64,000 nt of DNA from Photobacterium sp. GJ3 (GTDB lineage: Bacteria > Pseudomonadota > Gammaproteobacteria > Enterobacterales > Vibrionaceae), in NCBI RefSeq assembly GCF_018199995.1, contig NZ_CP073579.1:744001-808000 (forward strand). Reading direction: 5' to 3'. Position 1 is the first letter of the stretch. Each line of letters opens with the position of its first letter. Position numbers and translations under genes: made by a program. Below are positions 1 to 8,528 of this stretch, one piece after another. A model generated the notes under the pieces. That model was not told the origin of the DNA. It saw only the letters and a list, made by a program, of their open reading frames with translations, and did no database searches.

Positions 1-50
1 TGATTCTATATGAGAAATCTCTGTTCAGTATGGTAACCCAGCAATAATTT

Positions 51-73
51 CAACTAGTATACTTTGGGTAACC
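51..73 (-). promoter_or_regulatory. HxlR-type operator-like motif, copy 1
   Basis: The minus strand reads GGTTACCCAAAGTATACTAG, matching the motif repeated throughout this island (core GGTTACnnAAAGTAnACT). It lies upstream of the mdaB-like gene, with a second copy about 95 bases further on. Assignment to the HxlR regulator is inference from the recurrence and from the TAC...GTA-type palindromes known for this family. Confidence 0.5.
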
Positions 74-167
74 TTGAACCGCCTCCCCCTCATATAGCTG
101 CTCCAATACAAAAAATAAAAATCATATTAAACATAGATTTAACCTAATTTATCTCGACCTTCATGGT

Positions 168-193
168 GGTTACTAAAAGTTAACTAGTTGCAC
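168..193 (+). promoter_or_regulatory. HxlR-type operator-like motif, copy 2
   Basis: The sequence GGTTACTAAAAGTTAACT followed by AGTTGCA lies 87 bases before the mdaB-like start codon, a normal operator distance. It is nearly the same as the sites at 2174 and 21168. Confidence 0.6.
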
Positions 194-279
194 TAGAAAT
201 GTAGGTAACCATAATAAACCGCAAGACAGCGAAATCATTCTTCGCTCTATTAATATCCAAATATTGAAGGGTTAATATC

Positions 280-864
280 ATGAGTAACGTTCTAATCATT
301 AACGCACACGAACCATCTCCATTTTCTGAAGGCAAGCTAAATGCGGCTTTGGTCGAGAAAGCTCGCGCCCAGTTAGAGTCAAAGGATCACGAAGTTCGCG
401 TGGTGACGATGCAAGATGACATCGTGGTTGATGAACAACTAGCACATTTTGAGTGGGCAGACCGAGTCATTCTTCAGTCGCCAGTCAACTGGATGACGAT
501 TCCGTGGTCTTTCAAGAAATACATGGATGATGTATTTACCGCTGGAATGGGTGGTGCGCTATGTGCATTTGATGGTCGGACACCAGAGGAGCCAAAGAAA
601 AATTACGGCACTGGCGGCACCCGCACTGATACTAAATACATGCTGTCTTTCACATTCAACGCGCCTGAAGAATCATTTAATGACGATAGTGAGTACCTAT
701 TCCAAGGTCGTAGTGTTGATGATTTGATGTTCCACATGCATGCCAACTTCCGCTTCTTTGGCATGTCTGCATTGCCTACTTTCGCTTGCTATGACGTCAT
801 GAAAAACGCGGACATTGAGAACGACTTCGCTCGCTTTGAAGCCCACCTAGACGCCAATTTTTAA
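280..864 (+). CDS. mdaB: MdaB-like NAD(P)H:quinone oxidoreductase
   Basis: This 194-residue protein belongs to the flavodoxin-like NAD(P)H quinone reductases of the MdaB (modulator of drug activity B) type. These are soluble FAD enzymes that reduce quinones by two electrons and limit redox cycling. The N-terminal strand-loop segment ([18 protein letters not shown]) is the nucleotide-binding start of the fold. The central [18 protein letters not shown] segment and the later YGTGG stretch match the family, and the length is normal. An AAGGG ribosome site precedes the ATG. It begins a gene set with the AhpD-like protein (10 bases downstream) and has two operator-like motifs upstream, so quinone or electrophile induction through the HxlR protein is plausible. 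Family assignment is confident; the substrate is unknown. Confidence 0.88.
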   Translation: MSNVLIINAHEPSPFSEGKLNAALVEKARAQLESKDHEVRVVTMQDDIVVDEQLAHFEWADRVILQSPVNWMTIPWSFKKYMDDVFTAGMGGALCAFDGRTPEEPKKNYGTGGTRTDTKYMLSFTFNAPEESFNDDSEYLFQGRSVDDLMFHMHANFRFFGMSALPTFACYDVMKNADIENDFARFEAHLDANF

Positions 865-874
865 GGAGATTGTC

Positions 875-1441
875 ATGAGCACTGAATTTACTTACTACAA
901 TGCAGAAACGGCCCCTGAAGAGTCTAAAGCACTGGTAGAACAGTCACAAAAAGGCTTCGGAATGCTGCCAAACCTGCACGCCGTTCTCGCTGAAGCACCG
1001 GCAACCTACGAAGCATACAACACCGTCTTCGACCTATTTATGAAGAACACGACATTAAGTCCACTAGAGCAGCAAGTGGTCTTTATGACTGCAAACTTTG
1101 AAAATAACTGTCACTACTGCGTTCCTGGTCATACTTGGATGATGAAAGCGGGCAAAATGCCAGATGACGTTATTGAGGCATTGCGTGAAGGTACAACTAT
1201 TCCTGATACGAAGCTGCAAGCACTGCATGATTTTACCAAGGCGCTGCTTGATAACCGTGGTCATATTGGTAATCAAAGACTGCAAGCATTTATAGACGCA
1301 GGCTTTACCAAACGCCAAGCACTGGAAGTTCTGACGGGGTTGTCTGCAAAGCTTATCTCAAACTTCACCAACGCATTGGCACACACTGAACCAGATGCGC
1401 CGTTCCAAAAGTTTGCGTGGACGCACCCTAGCGAGCGTTAA
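875..1441 (+). CDS. Carboxymuconolactone decarboxylase / AhpD-like protein
   Basis: The 188-residue product has the AhpD-type core: an acidic residue followed by CHYC and a histidine a few residues on (NNCHYCVPGH, about residues 78-87). In this superfamily the two cysteines form a redox-active pair that reduces peroxidatic partners; other members are decarboxylases lacking the pair. Because the CxxC is present, a thiol-disulfide or alkylhydroperoxidase role is more likely than decarboxylation. The gene starts 10 bases after mdaB with its own AAGGAG site, so the two are probably co-transcribed. The exact partner is unknown. Confidence 0.85.
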   Translation: MSTEFTYYNAETAPEESKALVEQSQKGFGMLPNLHAVLAEAPATYEAYNTVFDLFMKNTTLSPLEQQVVFMTANFENNCHYCVPGHTWMMKAGKMPDDVIEALREGTTIPDTKLQALHDFTKALLDNRGHIGNQRLQAFIDAGFTKRQALEVLTGLSAKLISNFTNALAHTEPDAPFQKFAWTHPSER

Positions 1442-1469
1442 TCTGAACACGCAGTACTCAAAAGCCAGT

Positions 1470-1503
1470 CAAAGCACTGTTACCATATGGTTACAGTGCT
1501 TTG
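1470..1503 (+). terminator. Intercistronic 15-bp stem-loop
   Basis: The arms CAAAGCACTGTTACC and GGTTACAGTGCTTTG pair with one mismatch around an ATAT loop, just before the AAGGAG site of the next gene. No T-tract follows, so it may be a partial terminator or a processing/stability hairpin. Confidence 0.55.
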
Positions 1504-1517
1504 AGTAAGGAGCCATT

Positions 1518-2174
1518 ATGAACAATACAGTTAAAATCGACATCATTAGTGATGTCGTCTGCCCTTGGTGCATCATTGGCTACAACCATTTAAAAGCTGC
1601 GATTAACGAGCTTGGAATTGAGGATCGCATCGATATCGAGTGGCAGCCGTTTGAGCTGAATCCTGATATGCCTGCTGAAGGTGAAAATCTTCGTGAACAC
1701 GTAGCACGCAAATATGGCAGCACAGTAGAAGAAAGTAAAAATGCGCGTATTCGCATCGCTGGCATCGGTGCTGAACATGGCTTCGAGTTTAATTACTTTG
1801 ATGACATGAAGATGGTGAACACGTTTGACGCACACATTCTACTTGATTACGCCAAAGGCTTTGGCAAGCAAAGTGAACTAAAGATACGTCTGTTTACGGC
1901 TTTTTTCAGTGAACAGAAAGACATCTCTGACCGTGAAGTTCTAAAAAAAGAACTTATCTCTGTAGGTCTTGATGCTGAAGAAGGCATGCGTTGGTTAGAT
2001 GATATGCAGCGACGCAGTGCGATACGTACCACTGAGAAGCAATGGCAGACAATGGGCGTTTCAAGCGTACCAACAGTGATTTTTAACAGAGAACATGGTG
2101 TTTCTGGTGCACATCCAGTGGAAGGTTACAAACAAATCTTAACTGAGTTAATGGCTCAGGCGAATCAAAGCTAG
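1518..2174 (+). CDS. DsbA-family (FrnE-like) oxidoreductase
   Basis: This 218-residue protein is a cytoplasmic DsbA-like thioredoxin-fold protein of the FrnE / 2-hydroxychromene-2-carboxylate isomerase group. The first strand is followed by the redox motif CPWC (about residues 15-18). The cis-proline loop appears as SSVPTVIFN near residue 190, after the helical insertion. There is no signal peptide, unlike periplasmic DsbA. In FrnE relatives the CxxC pair supports oxidative-stress tolerance. Its position between an AhpD-like and a peroxiredoxin-like gene fits a thiol redox role. An AAGGAG ribosome site supports the start. Confidence 0.87.
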   Translation: MNNTVKIDIISDVVCPWCIIGYNHLKAAINELGIEDRIDIEWQPFELNPDMPAEGENLREHVARKYGSTVEESKNARIRIAGIGAEHGFEFNYFDDMKMVNTFDAHILLDYAKGFGKQSELKIRLFTAFFSEQKDISDREVLKKELISVGLDAEEGMRWLDDMQRRSAIRTTEKQWQTMGVSSVPTVIFNREHGVSGAHPVEGYKQILTELMAQANQS

Positions 2175-2202
2175 GTTACTAAAAATATACTGATTGCAAC
2201 TT
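2174..2202 (+). promoter_or_regulatory. HxlR-type operator-like motif, copy 3
   Basis: GGTTACTAAAAATATACTG followed by ATTGCAACTT starts at the very end of the DsbA-like gene and lies 59 bases before the start of the peroxiredoxin-like gene. It matches the other island copies closely, including the ATTGCAA tail also seen at 3583. Confidence 0.6.
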
Positions 2203-2260
2203 ATTTCTTAGTGTCTTATCTTTTTTCTAATTAGTTGTGACTTCAATCCTAGGAGCCGAG

Positions 2261-2800
2261 ATGACATACTCACAAAAACTCAAAGCGGGTGACGCTTTTC
2301 CTACATTAGAGGCAACAAAGCTGGATGGAACCAAAGTCAAACTAGGCCAACCTCAAGGTGATGCAACATGGCAAGCGGTGTTTGTCTATCGTGGTAAACA
2401 TTGCCCACTCTGCACTAAATATCTGAATGAAATTGAGAGCTATAAACAAGCATTTAGTGACTCAGACGTTGATATTCTGGCTGTCTCTGGTGACTCGAAG
2501 CAACAATTGGAGCAACACCTAGAAAAGCTCGATATCAGTTTTCCAATCGCCTATGGTCTTACTGAGCAACAAATGAAGACTCTGGGGCTTTATATATCAC
2601 TACCACGCTCTGAAGCCGAAACCGACCATAACTTTGCAGAGCCGGGGTTGTTTGTCGTCAATGAACACGGCAAATTACACGTGGTTGACATATCCAATAA
2701 CCCGTTTGTAAGACCTGAACTCGGTGCACTGACCCGAGGTTTGGCATGGATTCGTAACCCAGAGAACCACTACCCCATCCGTGGCACGCTAGACTACTGA
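2261..2800 (+). CDS. Peroxiredoxin-like (AhpC/TSA superfamily) protein
   Basis: The 179-residue product is a thioredoxin-fold AhpC/TSA-type protein. The motif CPLCTKYLNEI (about residues 49-59) holds a CxxC at the place of the peroxidatic cysteine. The downstream SDSDVDILAVSGDSKQQLEQH region and the GLFVVNEHG strand fit peroxiredoxin-like proteins. I chose the ATG at 2261 over an upstream GTG because AGGAG lies seven bases before it. A perfect 12-bp hairpin follows the gene. A peroxide or thiol reductase role is inferred from family and context. Confidence 0.82.
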   Translation: MTYSQKLKAGDAFPTLEATKLDGTKVKLGQPQGDATWQAVFVYRGKHCPLCTKYLNEIESYKQAFSDSDVDILAVSGDSKQQLEQHLEKLDISFPIAYGLTEQQMKTLGLYISLPRSEAETDHNFAEPGLFVVNEHGKLHVVDISNNPFVRPELGALTRGLAWIRNPENHYPIRGTLDY

Positions 2801-2818
2801 ACCTCCAGTTCAAAAGAC

Positions 2819-2846
2819 AACAAGGCAACCGTTTGGTTGCCTTGTT
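2819..2846. terminator. Hairpin between convergent genes
   Basis: A perfect 12-bp stem (AACAAGGCAACC and GGTTGCCTTGTT) with a GTTT loop lies between the convergent peroxiredoxin-like and HxlR genes. It probably acts in both directions, although no long T-run follows. Confidence 0.75.
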
Positions 2847-2881
2847 ACATGACAGAGAGGAATTGATCAATGTTGCTCACG

Positions 2882-3247
2882 CTATTTAAGCTGCACGTTG
2901 TTGCTTTCAGACCATTTTCTCAACTCATCGAGAATCGTTAACGCACTGTGCCCAAACTCGGTGAGCTCGTAACTGACTGCCAATGGTTTTTCATTGAGCA
3001 CACGACGTATTACCATGTTTTCACTTTCTAGTTCTTTTAGACGCTGGTCGACCATCTTCTTGCTTGCACCGCCCAACATTCTTGAAAGGTCATTGAATCT
3101 CACTGGACCATCTTTCAGATGGTAGATAATTGAGCCCTTCCATTTTGAACCTAAAATCCTCATACCTTTTTCTATCGCACAAGGCTCGGTACAGGCATCA
3201 ACAACGCTCTTGCGCCCTTTTTGGTCAACTTCAACTTTTGCTTTCAT
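2882..3247 (-). CDS. HxlR-family transcriptional regulator
   Basis: This 121-residue protein has the single winged-helix HxlR (DUF24) domain: ILGSKWKGSIIYHL, then a helix-turn-helix (RFNDLSRMLGGASKKMVDQRLKEL region) and the wing (SYELTEFG). Two cysteines near the N-terminus (C17 and C21) sit where related regulators sense quinones, aldehydes or disulfide stress. It is convergent with the redox genes, and two operator-like motifs lie upstream at 3568-3610, so self-regulation is plausible. I infer that it controls the repeated motif across the island. The family call is firm; the inducer is unknown. Confidence 0.88.
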   Translation of the reverse strand: MKAKVEVDQKGRKSVVDACTEPCAIEKGMRILGSKWKGSIIYHLKDGPVRFNDLSRMLGGASKKMVDQRLKELESENMVIRRVLNEKPLAVSYELTEFGHSALTILDELRKWSESNNVQLK

Positions 3248-3567
3248 ACAGCCTCGCCAATTAGGAAACTAGGTCGCTTCGGTTTCACTGAGTGTCATTG
3301 AAGCACAGCTATTTGATTTACGCTCTACGCCCTAGTAGCACTACATATCAGTTGGATTGAATTCACCGTACCACTACACACTGTGCATGGTCACTGCACG
3401 AGCTGAACCGACCGCCTTATCCATCAGATAAGATCACGCTTACCTTCTGTGAAAGGCGATGACTCGCAGTCATTGCTGATAAGTATGTTACTCATAAATA
3501 ATTACACAGCAAAGATAGATTGTATACACAAGTACCCCTACGCCATTATCACTTTTAAGTATATATT

Positions 3568-3610
3568 AGTTACCTGAAAGTTGATTGCAATTAGTATACT
3601 TTTAGTACCC
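3568..3610. promoter_or_regulatory. Two back-to-back HxlR-type operator-like motifs
   Basis: AGTTACCTGAAAGTTGATTG (3568-3587, plus sense) is followed by TTAGTATACTTTTAGTACCC (3591-3610, the inverted form). They lie about 320 bases upstream of the HxlR gene and next to the IS3 insertion. This is the densest operator cluster in the window and may be the promoter of hxlR and of a gene lost to the IS. Confidence 0.5.
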
Positions 3611-3648
3611 TAGTTCAGAATGAACTGAATCAACTAACGTGAAAGTCT

Positions 3649-4577
3649 TGTAAACCTCCCTTAAACTAGGGGTATATGCACGTATTCTGAAAGACATCAT
3701 AGAAAAAAAGCTGTAAAGCCAGCGATCAGGCGGGAGCTTGTCGACTATGCCCGGAAAGAGCATGGAGTATGCCTTCGTATGGCCTGTCGTGCCGTTGGCA
3801 TCAGTGACTCTGTGTATCGTTATCAGCCGGATACCAATAGGAATGATCATGTTATTCTGAAACTGCAGGCAGCAGTTGAACAATACCCCGCTTATGGTTT
3901 CAGTAAGCTGCTCAAAATCCTGCGCCGTTGGGGACATCAGTGGAATCACAAACGAGTCTATCGTCTGTATTGCGACCTTAATTTGAACAAACGGCGGCGA
4001 GGCAAAAAACGTCTGCCAACACGCAGCCCTGAGCCACTATCCGTACCTGCCACAGCCAATTATTGTTGGTCTATGGATTTTATGAGCGATAGTCTGTTCT
4101 GTGGCCGGCGCTTCAGGACATTCAATCTCGTTGATGACTTCTATCGCGAAGCATTGGCGATTGAAATTGACCTCAGCTTACCGGCCAAACGAGTCATTCG
4201 GGTATTAGAGCGAGTCGTTGCCTGGCGAGGTTATCCCAAAAAGCTTCGTATGGATAATGGCCCCGAGTTTATTTCTACCGTGCTTGCTGAGTGGGCTGAA
4301 GAACACCATATCCAACTTGAATTTATACAGCCAGGAACACCAACTCAGAACTCATATGTTGAGGGCTTCAATCGCACATATCGCGATGAAATCCTGAACA
4401 TTTATGTGTTCAAATCACTGACCGAGGTTCGAGAATTAACAGAAAACTGGGTACGTGAATATAACGAAGAGCGGCCTCATGATTCACTGAATGATCTGAC
4501 GCCTTGGGAGTATCTGGCACGACATTCTCAGGCTGAAAACTCTAATTATGCATGTAACTAATTAGGGGAGATTTACA
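3649..4577 (+). mobile_element. Truncated IS3-family element
   Basis: The terminal repeats are TGTAAACCTCCCTTAA (3649) and its inverse ending ATTAGGGGAGATTTACA (4577). At about 929 bp the element is shorter than normal for IS3, because most of orfA is missing. Only the orfA tail (LKDIIEKKL then stop) remains, next to a complete orfB-like frame. No clear target duplication flanks it, consistent with a rearranged copy. Matching end fragments occur at 8393 and 25040. Confidence 0.8.
3688..4561 (+). pseudogene. IS3-type transposase, orfA tail plus orfB with DDE domain
   Basis: The orfA remnant ends at a classic -1 frameshift heptamer (A-AAA-AAG) near 3704-3714. Shifting there joins it to KAVKPAIRRELVDYARKEHG and on into the 260-residue frame at 3779-4561. 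That frame has an HTH_21-like segment, then the rve/DDE integrase core: the WSMDFMSD aspartate, LRMDNGPEF, and the terminal glutamate in NSYVEGFNRTYRDE. Because orfA is deleted, the element is probably not autonomous, though the catalytic part looks intact. Confidence 0.85.
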
Positions 4578-5040
4578 GGTCAAACAACTTAGCTATAGTC
4601 TCATCAGTTCTCGGTGAATAAGTACCTTGGGTAAAGATAGAAATATTAGTGTTTTATTTGAATAGATTATCGTTGGCATAATCTTCTCCCTACTTTCCAA
4701 TACAAATATATTTTAAAATACTCACTAACTTGAAAATAAATAAGTAAATGGGTTCTAAATATTAATAGGTTGCCAATGGCTTGAAAAAAACAATAGGGAA
4801 AAACGTGCTAACTATCTAAGGTCAGCTAAAAGTTAAATAACCAAAAGTTACTTAATCTAGCTATCTGTAAACTAATTATGTTATAGCTAAGTCGCTTCGT
4901 TCTACACATTGTTGAGTTGACAAAAATAACTCATCACCGACCTAAATTACTTAATAAATCTTAACGCACTGCCACAACATCTTGGGAACCAAAATTCGTG
5001 GTAGTGCGAAGTCAAATACTACTATTTTTTATACTTTCAG
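4578..5040. other. AT-rich intergenic stretch, no gene seen
   Basis: No open frame with coding character is visible. A degenerate half of the operator motif (AAGTACCTTGGGTAAAG, about 4620) suggests the IS3 copy separated part of a former promoter region. Nothing else was recognised. Confidence 0.4.
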
Positions 5041-5334
5041 CTATGAGATGGTTAAATATGTTGCAATATCTACGTTCTCAGCCAACGTGTCCAGCTGATT
5101 AATCAAATGAGACAAATAGGGTTGACTGTTGTGATAATCCAATGCACTTTGATTTTGATATTCCTCTAGCACTGTGAACTTGGCAGGATTCTCGATAGAT
5201 TGGTGCAAATCATAACGAATACAACCGTCCTCTTCCCGAGATGGTACTATTAATGCTGATAATGCATTTTTTAAGATTTCTGTTTTATTTTCTTTAGCAA
5301 CCAAAGTAGCAACAACCGTAATTTTAGAACTCAT
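5041..5334 (-). CDS. ABM-domain putative quinol monooxygenase
   Basis: The 97-residue protein is a small dimeric alpha/beta ferredoxin-like ABM (antibiotic biosynthesis monooxygenase) protein, similar to YgiN. It shows the family pattern: ITVVATLVAK strand, helix, SREEDGCIRYDLHQS, and FTVLEEYQNQSALDYHNSQPYLSHL. YgiN-type proteins act on quinols and often accompany MdaB, which is also present here. AAGGAA precedes the ATG, and an 8-bp tandem repeat lies immediately upstream. No operator-like motif was seen nearby. Confidence 0.85.
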   Translation of the reverse strand: MSSKITVVATLVAKENKTEILKNALSALIVPSREEDGCIRYDLHQSIENPAKFTVLEEYQNQSALDYHNSQPYLSHLINQLDTLAENVDIATYLTIS

Positions 5335-5341
5335 TGTTTTT

Positions 5342-5371
5342 CCTTATTTACTTATTTACTTATTTACTTAA
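5342..5371 (-). repeat. 8-bp tandem repeat in the leader of the ABM gene
   Basis: The unit TTATTTAC repeats about three and a half times directly upstream of the ribosome site of the ABM monooxygenase gene. Changes in unit number would alter promoter or leader spacing. It is too short to prove phase variation. Confidence 0.6.
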
Positions 5372-5745
5372 GATATACTGAAATTATATATAATATAAAA
5401 AAAGTTTATTATACAGAAGATTTATCACTTTATTTACTGTATATTTATACAATCTTAAAATTATACCTTACAAAAGGTTGGATATAAACCCTTAAAAACC
5501 ATTGGGAATTTCAAAATAAATGTATACCCTCAAGGAAATATTATTAATAACAGTGAAAAAAATCAAGTAATTTTTTAGTTAATTTGGTTTATTAAACTCT
5601 AAAAATTACGGGCTAAAACATGAAATGAAACAAAGGTATTTCTGTCAGAATTGGTTAGAACAAAATTGTCGGATACGCGACAAAGCTTTGTTAGGCAGAA
5701 TCATGCAGAAATGTCCCTGGACAGAAGTATTTTAGAAAGTTAGCT

Positions 5746-6117
5746 TTATTTAAGCAGAACTGCGTGAGTACTCAATGACTTACACTTAGTAATTCCATTT
5801 TCTTTAATATCGCTTGATGCTGTTATTCTTGATTTTTTGAACCTATGAATACTCTTTACAAGTTTATCTATTTCACTTCGATTCTTGATAGCAGTTACAG
5901 ATTGGCAATCTGAATAAATTGGTTTTATATAAGTAACCTCATTTTTTTGTATGACAATATTATAATCTGTATCTTTGAAATGCCTTTTAAGTGCTTCATT
6001 TAAGGCAATCCAGCCTGATGTTATAGAAGCCATAGAAGATGAACCGCCAAACAATGATCCATTGTGATTGCAATTTTTTTCAATATTTGCAACAGTTGCC
6101 TGAGCGAAAGGGATAGT
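5746..6117 (-). pseudogene. YiiD C-terminal-like thioesterase, N-terminally truncated
   Basis: The frame encodes a hot-dog-fold thioesterase of the YiiD C-terminal / PaaI type. NHNGSLFGGSSSMASITSGW is the helix-loop of the fold, followed by EVTYIKPIYSDC and a final ITASSDIKENG strand pair. The frame stays open upstream to 6117 and then stops, so the usual N-terminal start is missing. An internal ATG (6054) exists but would drop the NGSLFGG region. It abuts the unrecognised degenerate stretch at 6118-6660, so a mobile-element event may have truncated it. Confidence 0.6.
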
Positions 6118-6660
6118 TCAGTTGTTGCATTATCAGCAACAACTGCCATCACGTCTAATTGTCCAACAGCCTGTTGGACAAATTCTAATAACTAATTGTT
6201 CAAGAGGTTCTTGCACAAACGGGCTGGCATATTTATGCCCCTTTCCGCGATAACTTGAATTTAAGCCGATAAATTCTGTCCCTGATTTATCGGCACTGCC
6301 CGAGCGAATGGAAGCAAAGATTCGGTGAACGGTTTCTCCCAAAAGCTTGCATTGACGGGATTCTCAATCAATAACTTTCACCTGCATCTTTATGCAAGTT
6401 CGCTGGCAGAATCGCTCGGTGATCAGTAACACGTTTCTGGACAAAACTGAGTTGGGTGCTTCGGGCGGAATCTAACCATCGAATCACTTTTGATATCCCA
6501 TAACGGAACCAGCCACCGCCTTTTGCGGGGACTGAGATGCACGGTTCTGGACATTTTCTGTCACCAGCGATCTGTCACACCAGACTGAGTTTATGCAGTG
6601 ATTAATAGAAAGTATACAATAACTCATCAGCCCCGAAGCACTTCTGCCCCCATGTTTGTT
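6118..6660. other. Degenerate stretch without an intact gene
   Basis: Minus-strand frames contain protein-like pieces broken by stops (for example PVNASFWEKPFTESLLPFAR around 6290-6350), suggesting a decayed coding region. I do not recognise the family. Base composition is higher in GC than the flanks, so it may be a mobile-element remnant. Confidence 0.3.
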
Positions 6661-6685
6661 CGCGTGGAGCTTTTTACTTTATGGG

Positions 6686-7375
6686 TTACCACTCAATCGA
6701 AGAACCATCAAATACGCGAAAACTTCCTGAAGTTTCTAGCGTCATAGATTCAGCAACATTAATGATTCCAGCAACACTTTCTTGAGGTGTGAATGTCGCG
6801 TCTTTGCCACCCATATCGGTTTGTAGCCAACCAGGGTGAACTGCTACTGTTTTAACACCTTGCTCGGCTAAGTTTTTCGCCGCCGATACTAGGATTTGAT
6901 TAAGCGCCGCTTTTGATGTGCGATAGCTGTACATATTACCTGAACCGTTATCACCAATACTTGCAACTCGAGTCGAAATACCAACAATGGTTTTATGCTC
7001 ACTAGCTGCTACATTTTCTCTTAACGCCTGAATAAGCAGAGCTGGTGCTACGGTGTTTATATTCAGAACTTCTAACCATTTTGATTGGGTCATTTCGCCC
7101 AGTTTTGCACAATCGTCACCCAGTACACCTGCATTTAGGATCAGGTGATCAATTGCTCTACCATCAAGGGTTTTATCGAGTGCGTTGATGTCTTTCTCTG
7201 AAGTCACATCAAGCTTTAGTAGCTCAACATGACCTGCATTCGACAGCTCGATTAACTCGCTCGCTTGTTGCGGATCACGACAAGCAGCCAGCACTTTCCA
7301 GCCTTTATCAAGGTACTGACGAACGAATTCTAAACCAAGACCACGATTTGAACCTGTAATAAGTACTGTTGACAT
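6686..7375 (-). CDS. SDR-family NAD(P)-dependent oxidoreductase
   Basis: The 229-residue product is a classical short-chain dehydrogenase/reductase. The Rossmann motif TGSNRGLG is at residues 7-14, NAG near residue 81, the catalytic serine in VGISTRVAS, and the catalytic YSYRTSK tyrosine and lysine near residues 149-155. Close relatives are carbonyl reductase-like (YciK/CsgA-type) SDRs acting on aldehydes or ketones. The adjacent IclR gene, 107 bases upstream in the same direction, is the likely regulator. The substrate is unknown. Confidence 0.87.
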   Translation of the reverse strand: MSTVLITGSNRGLGLEFVRQYLDKGWKVLAACRDPQQASELIELSNAGHVELLKLDVTSEKDINALDKTLDGRAIDHLILNAGVLGDDCAKLGEMTQSKWLEVLNINTVAPALLIQALRENVAASEHKTIVGISTRVASIGDNGSGNMYSYRTSKAALNQILVSAAKNLAEQGVKTVAVHPGWLQTDMGGKDATFTPQESVAGIINVAESMTLETSGSFRVFDGSSIEW

Positions 7376-7481
7376 TTTTCTTCCTCATCTATTTGGATGA
7401 GGCAAGTGTAGAGTGCCTTAATCTTAATGGTGCATAATGAAGAAGAATATCCAACAAGATTCGACATTGTCGAATCTTGAG

Positions 7482-8180
7482 TTACTTATTGAGGAACACG
7501 GAAGCAAAATGCTCAAGGCGAGGTTGATTTAGCTCGTTTGCATGTCCACTAACGCCCGCGACAGCGGCCAGACTACCATCAATGTATAACGGGATTGCTA
7601 AGCAATTGAGGTTAGCTTCTGCTTGCTCTAAATCAAGTGCAAAACCTTGTTGTTTCACTTTTAGTAGCTCTCGTTCAAGCGGATTATCGATTTGTTCTTT
7701 TGTACGTAGCTCACGCAGCAGATCGTCATCGAATGCTAAGAACACTTTACCAATAGCAGAAGAGGTAAGCCCTTCACGCCGCCCTCGCGGGCTTCGTATA
7801 GTTAATGGATTGTTTCGTTCTATAGCATCAATATACAAATACTCTTGTGTGCCACTTATCACGGCTAGATAAGCGGTGTTATTGGTAAGGCTCGCCATAC
7901 GTTGGAGTAGAGAAGAGAAGTGGGTACGAATCGCTTCATCGTTTTGTTCAAGCGATATAGATAGCTCACGTAAACGTAGACCTAGACTGTAACCATGTTT
8001 GCTCTTTGTGACATACCCAAGCGAGCGTAGAGTTGCTAGTAGGCCATGAACTGTGGTCTTACTTAACTCTACTTGTTGACTAATATCTTGCAGAGAAAGA
8101 GGCTGATTATGCATAGAGAGCGTCTCGAGAATAGCAAAGGTGCGCTCGACAGACTGAATGTTACGGGTTTCTTTCGCCAT
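7482..8180 (-). CDS. IclR-family transcriptional regulator
   Basis: The protein has an N-terminal winged HTH (VERTFAILETL, LSLQDISQQVELSKTTVHGLLATL) followed by the GAF-like IclR effector domain (LAVISGTQEYLYIDAI to the C-terminal GVSGHANE region). I place the start at the ATG at 8180 (232 residues), because a TATACT-like -10 element lies around 8211-8216 and a longer TTG-initiated frame to 8255 has no ribosome site. IclR proteins usually control nearby catabolic genes; here the SDR just downstream is the obvious candidate. Confidence 0.85.
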   Translation of the reverse strand: MAKETRNIQSVERTFAILETLSMHNQPLSLQDISQQVELSKTTVHGLLATLRSLGYVTKSKHGYSLGLRLRELSISLEQNDEAIRTHFSSLLQRMASLTNNTAYLAVISGTQEYLYIDAIERNNPLTIRSPRGRREGLTSSAIGKVFLAFDDDLLRELRTKEQIDNPLERELLKVKQQGFALDLEQAEANLNCLAIPLYIDGSLAAVAGVSGHANELNQPRLEHFASVFLNK

Positions 8181-8392
8181 GTGGTTACTGTGTGTTGGAT
8201 AGACACCTAGAGTATACCCTCGGTTATATGTACAAGCAGTATTTGATTGGGACAAATTTGGGTTTGTACTCTAACCAAGAAATGTCCAGTTGCGAGATAT
8301 GTCTGCCAGCGAACTTGTGTGATCACCGAGCGATTCTGAGTTTACTTATAACAGATAGAGTTTACTTACCTTAACCATGCCCTTAAAACTTA

Positions 8393-8410
8393 TGTAAACC
8401 TCCCTCAAAC
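8393..8410 (+). mobile_element. Left-end remnant of the IS3-type element
   Basis: TGTAAACCTCCCTCAAAC closely repeats the left terminus of the IS3 element at 3649. No transposase follows, so this is a solo end left by deletion or an aborted rearrangement. Confidence 0.6.
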
Positions 8411-8528
8411 TAAATAACTGTTCCTAAATGTAGATCACTGGAAAGCAAAAAATGAAGGGAACTCGGTAGAGTTTGTGCGATCTGATCAGTCGCCAAACAT
8501 ACAAACCCACAAAACAATACCGAGACCT

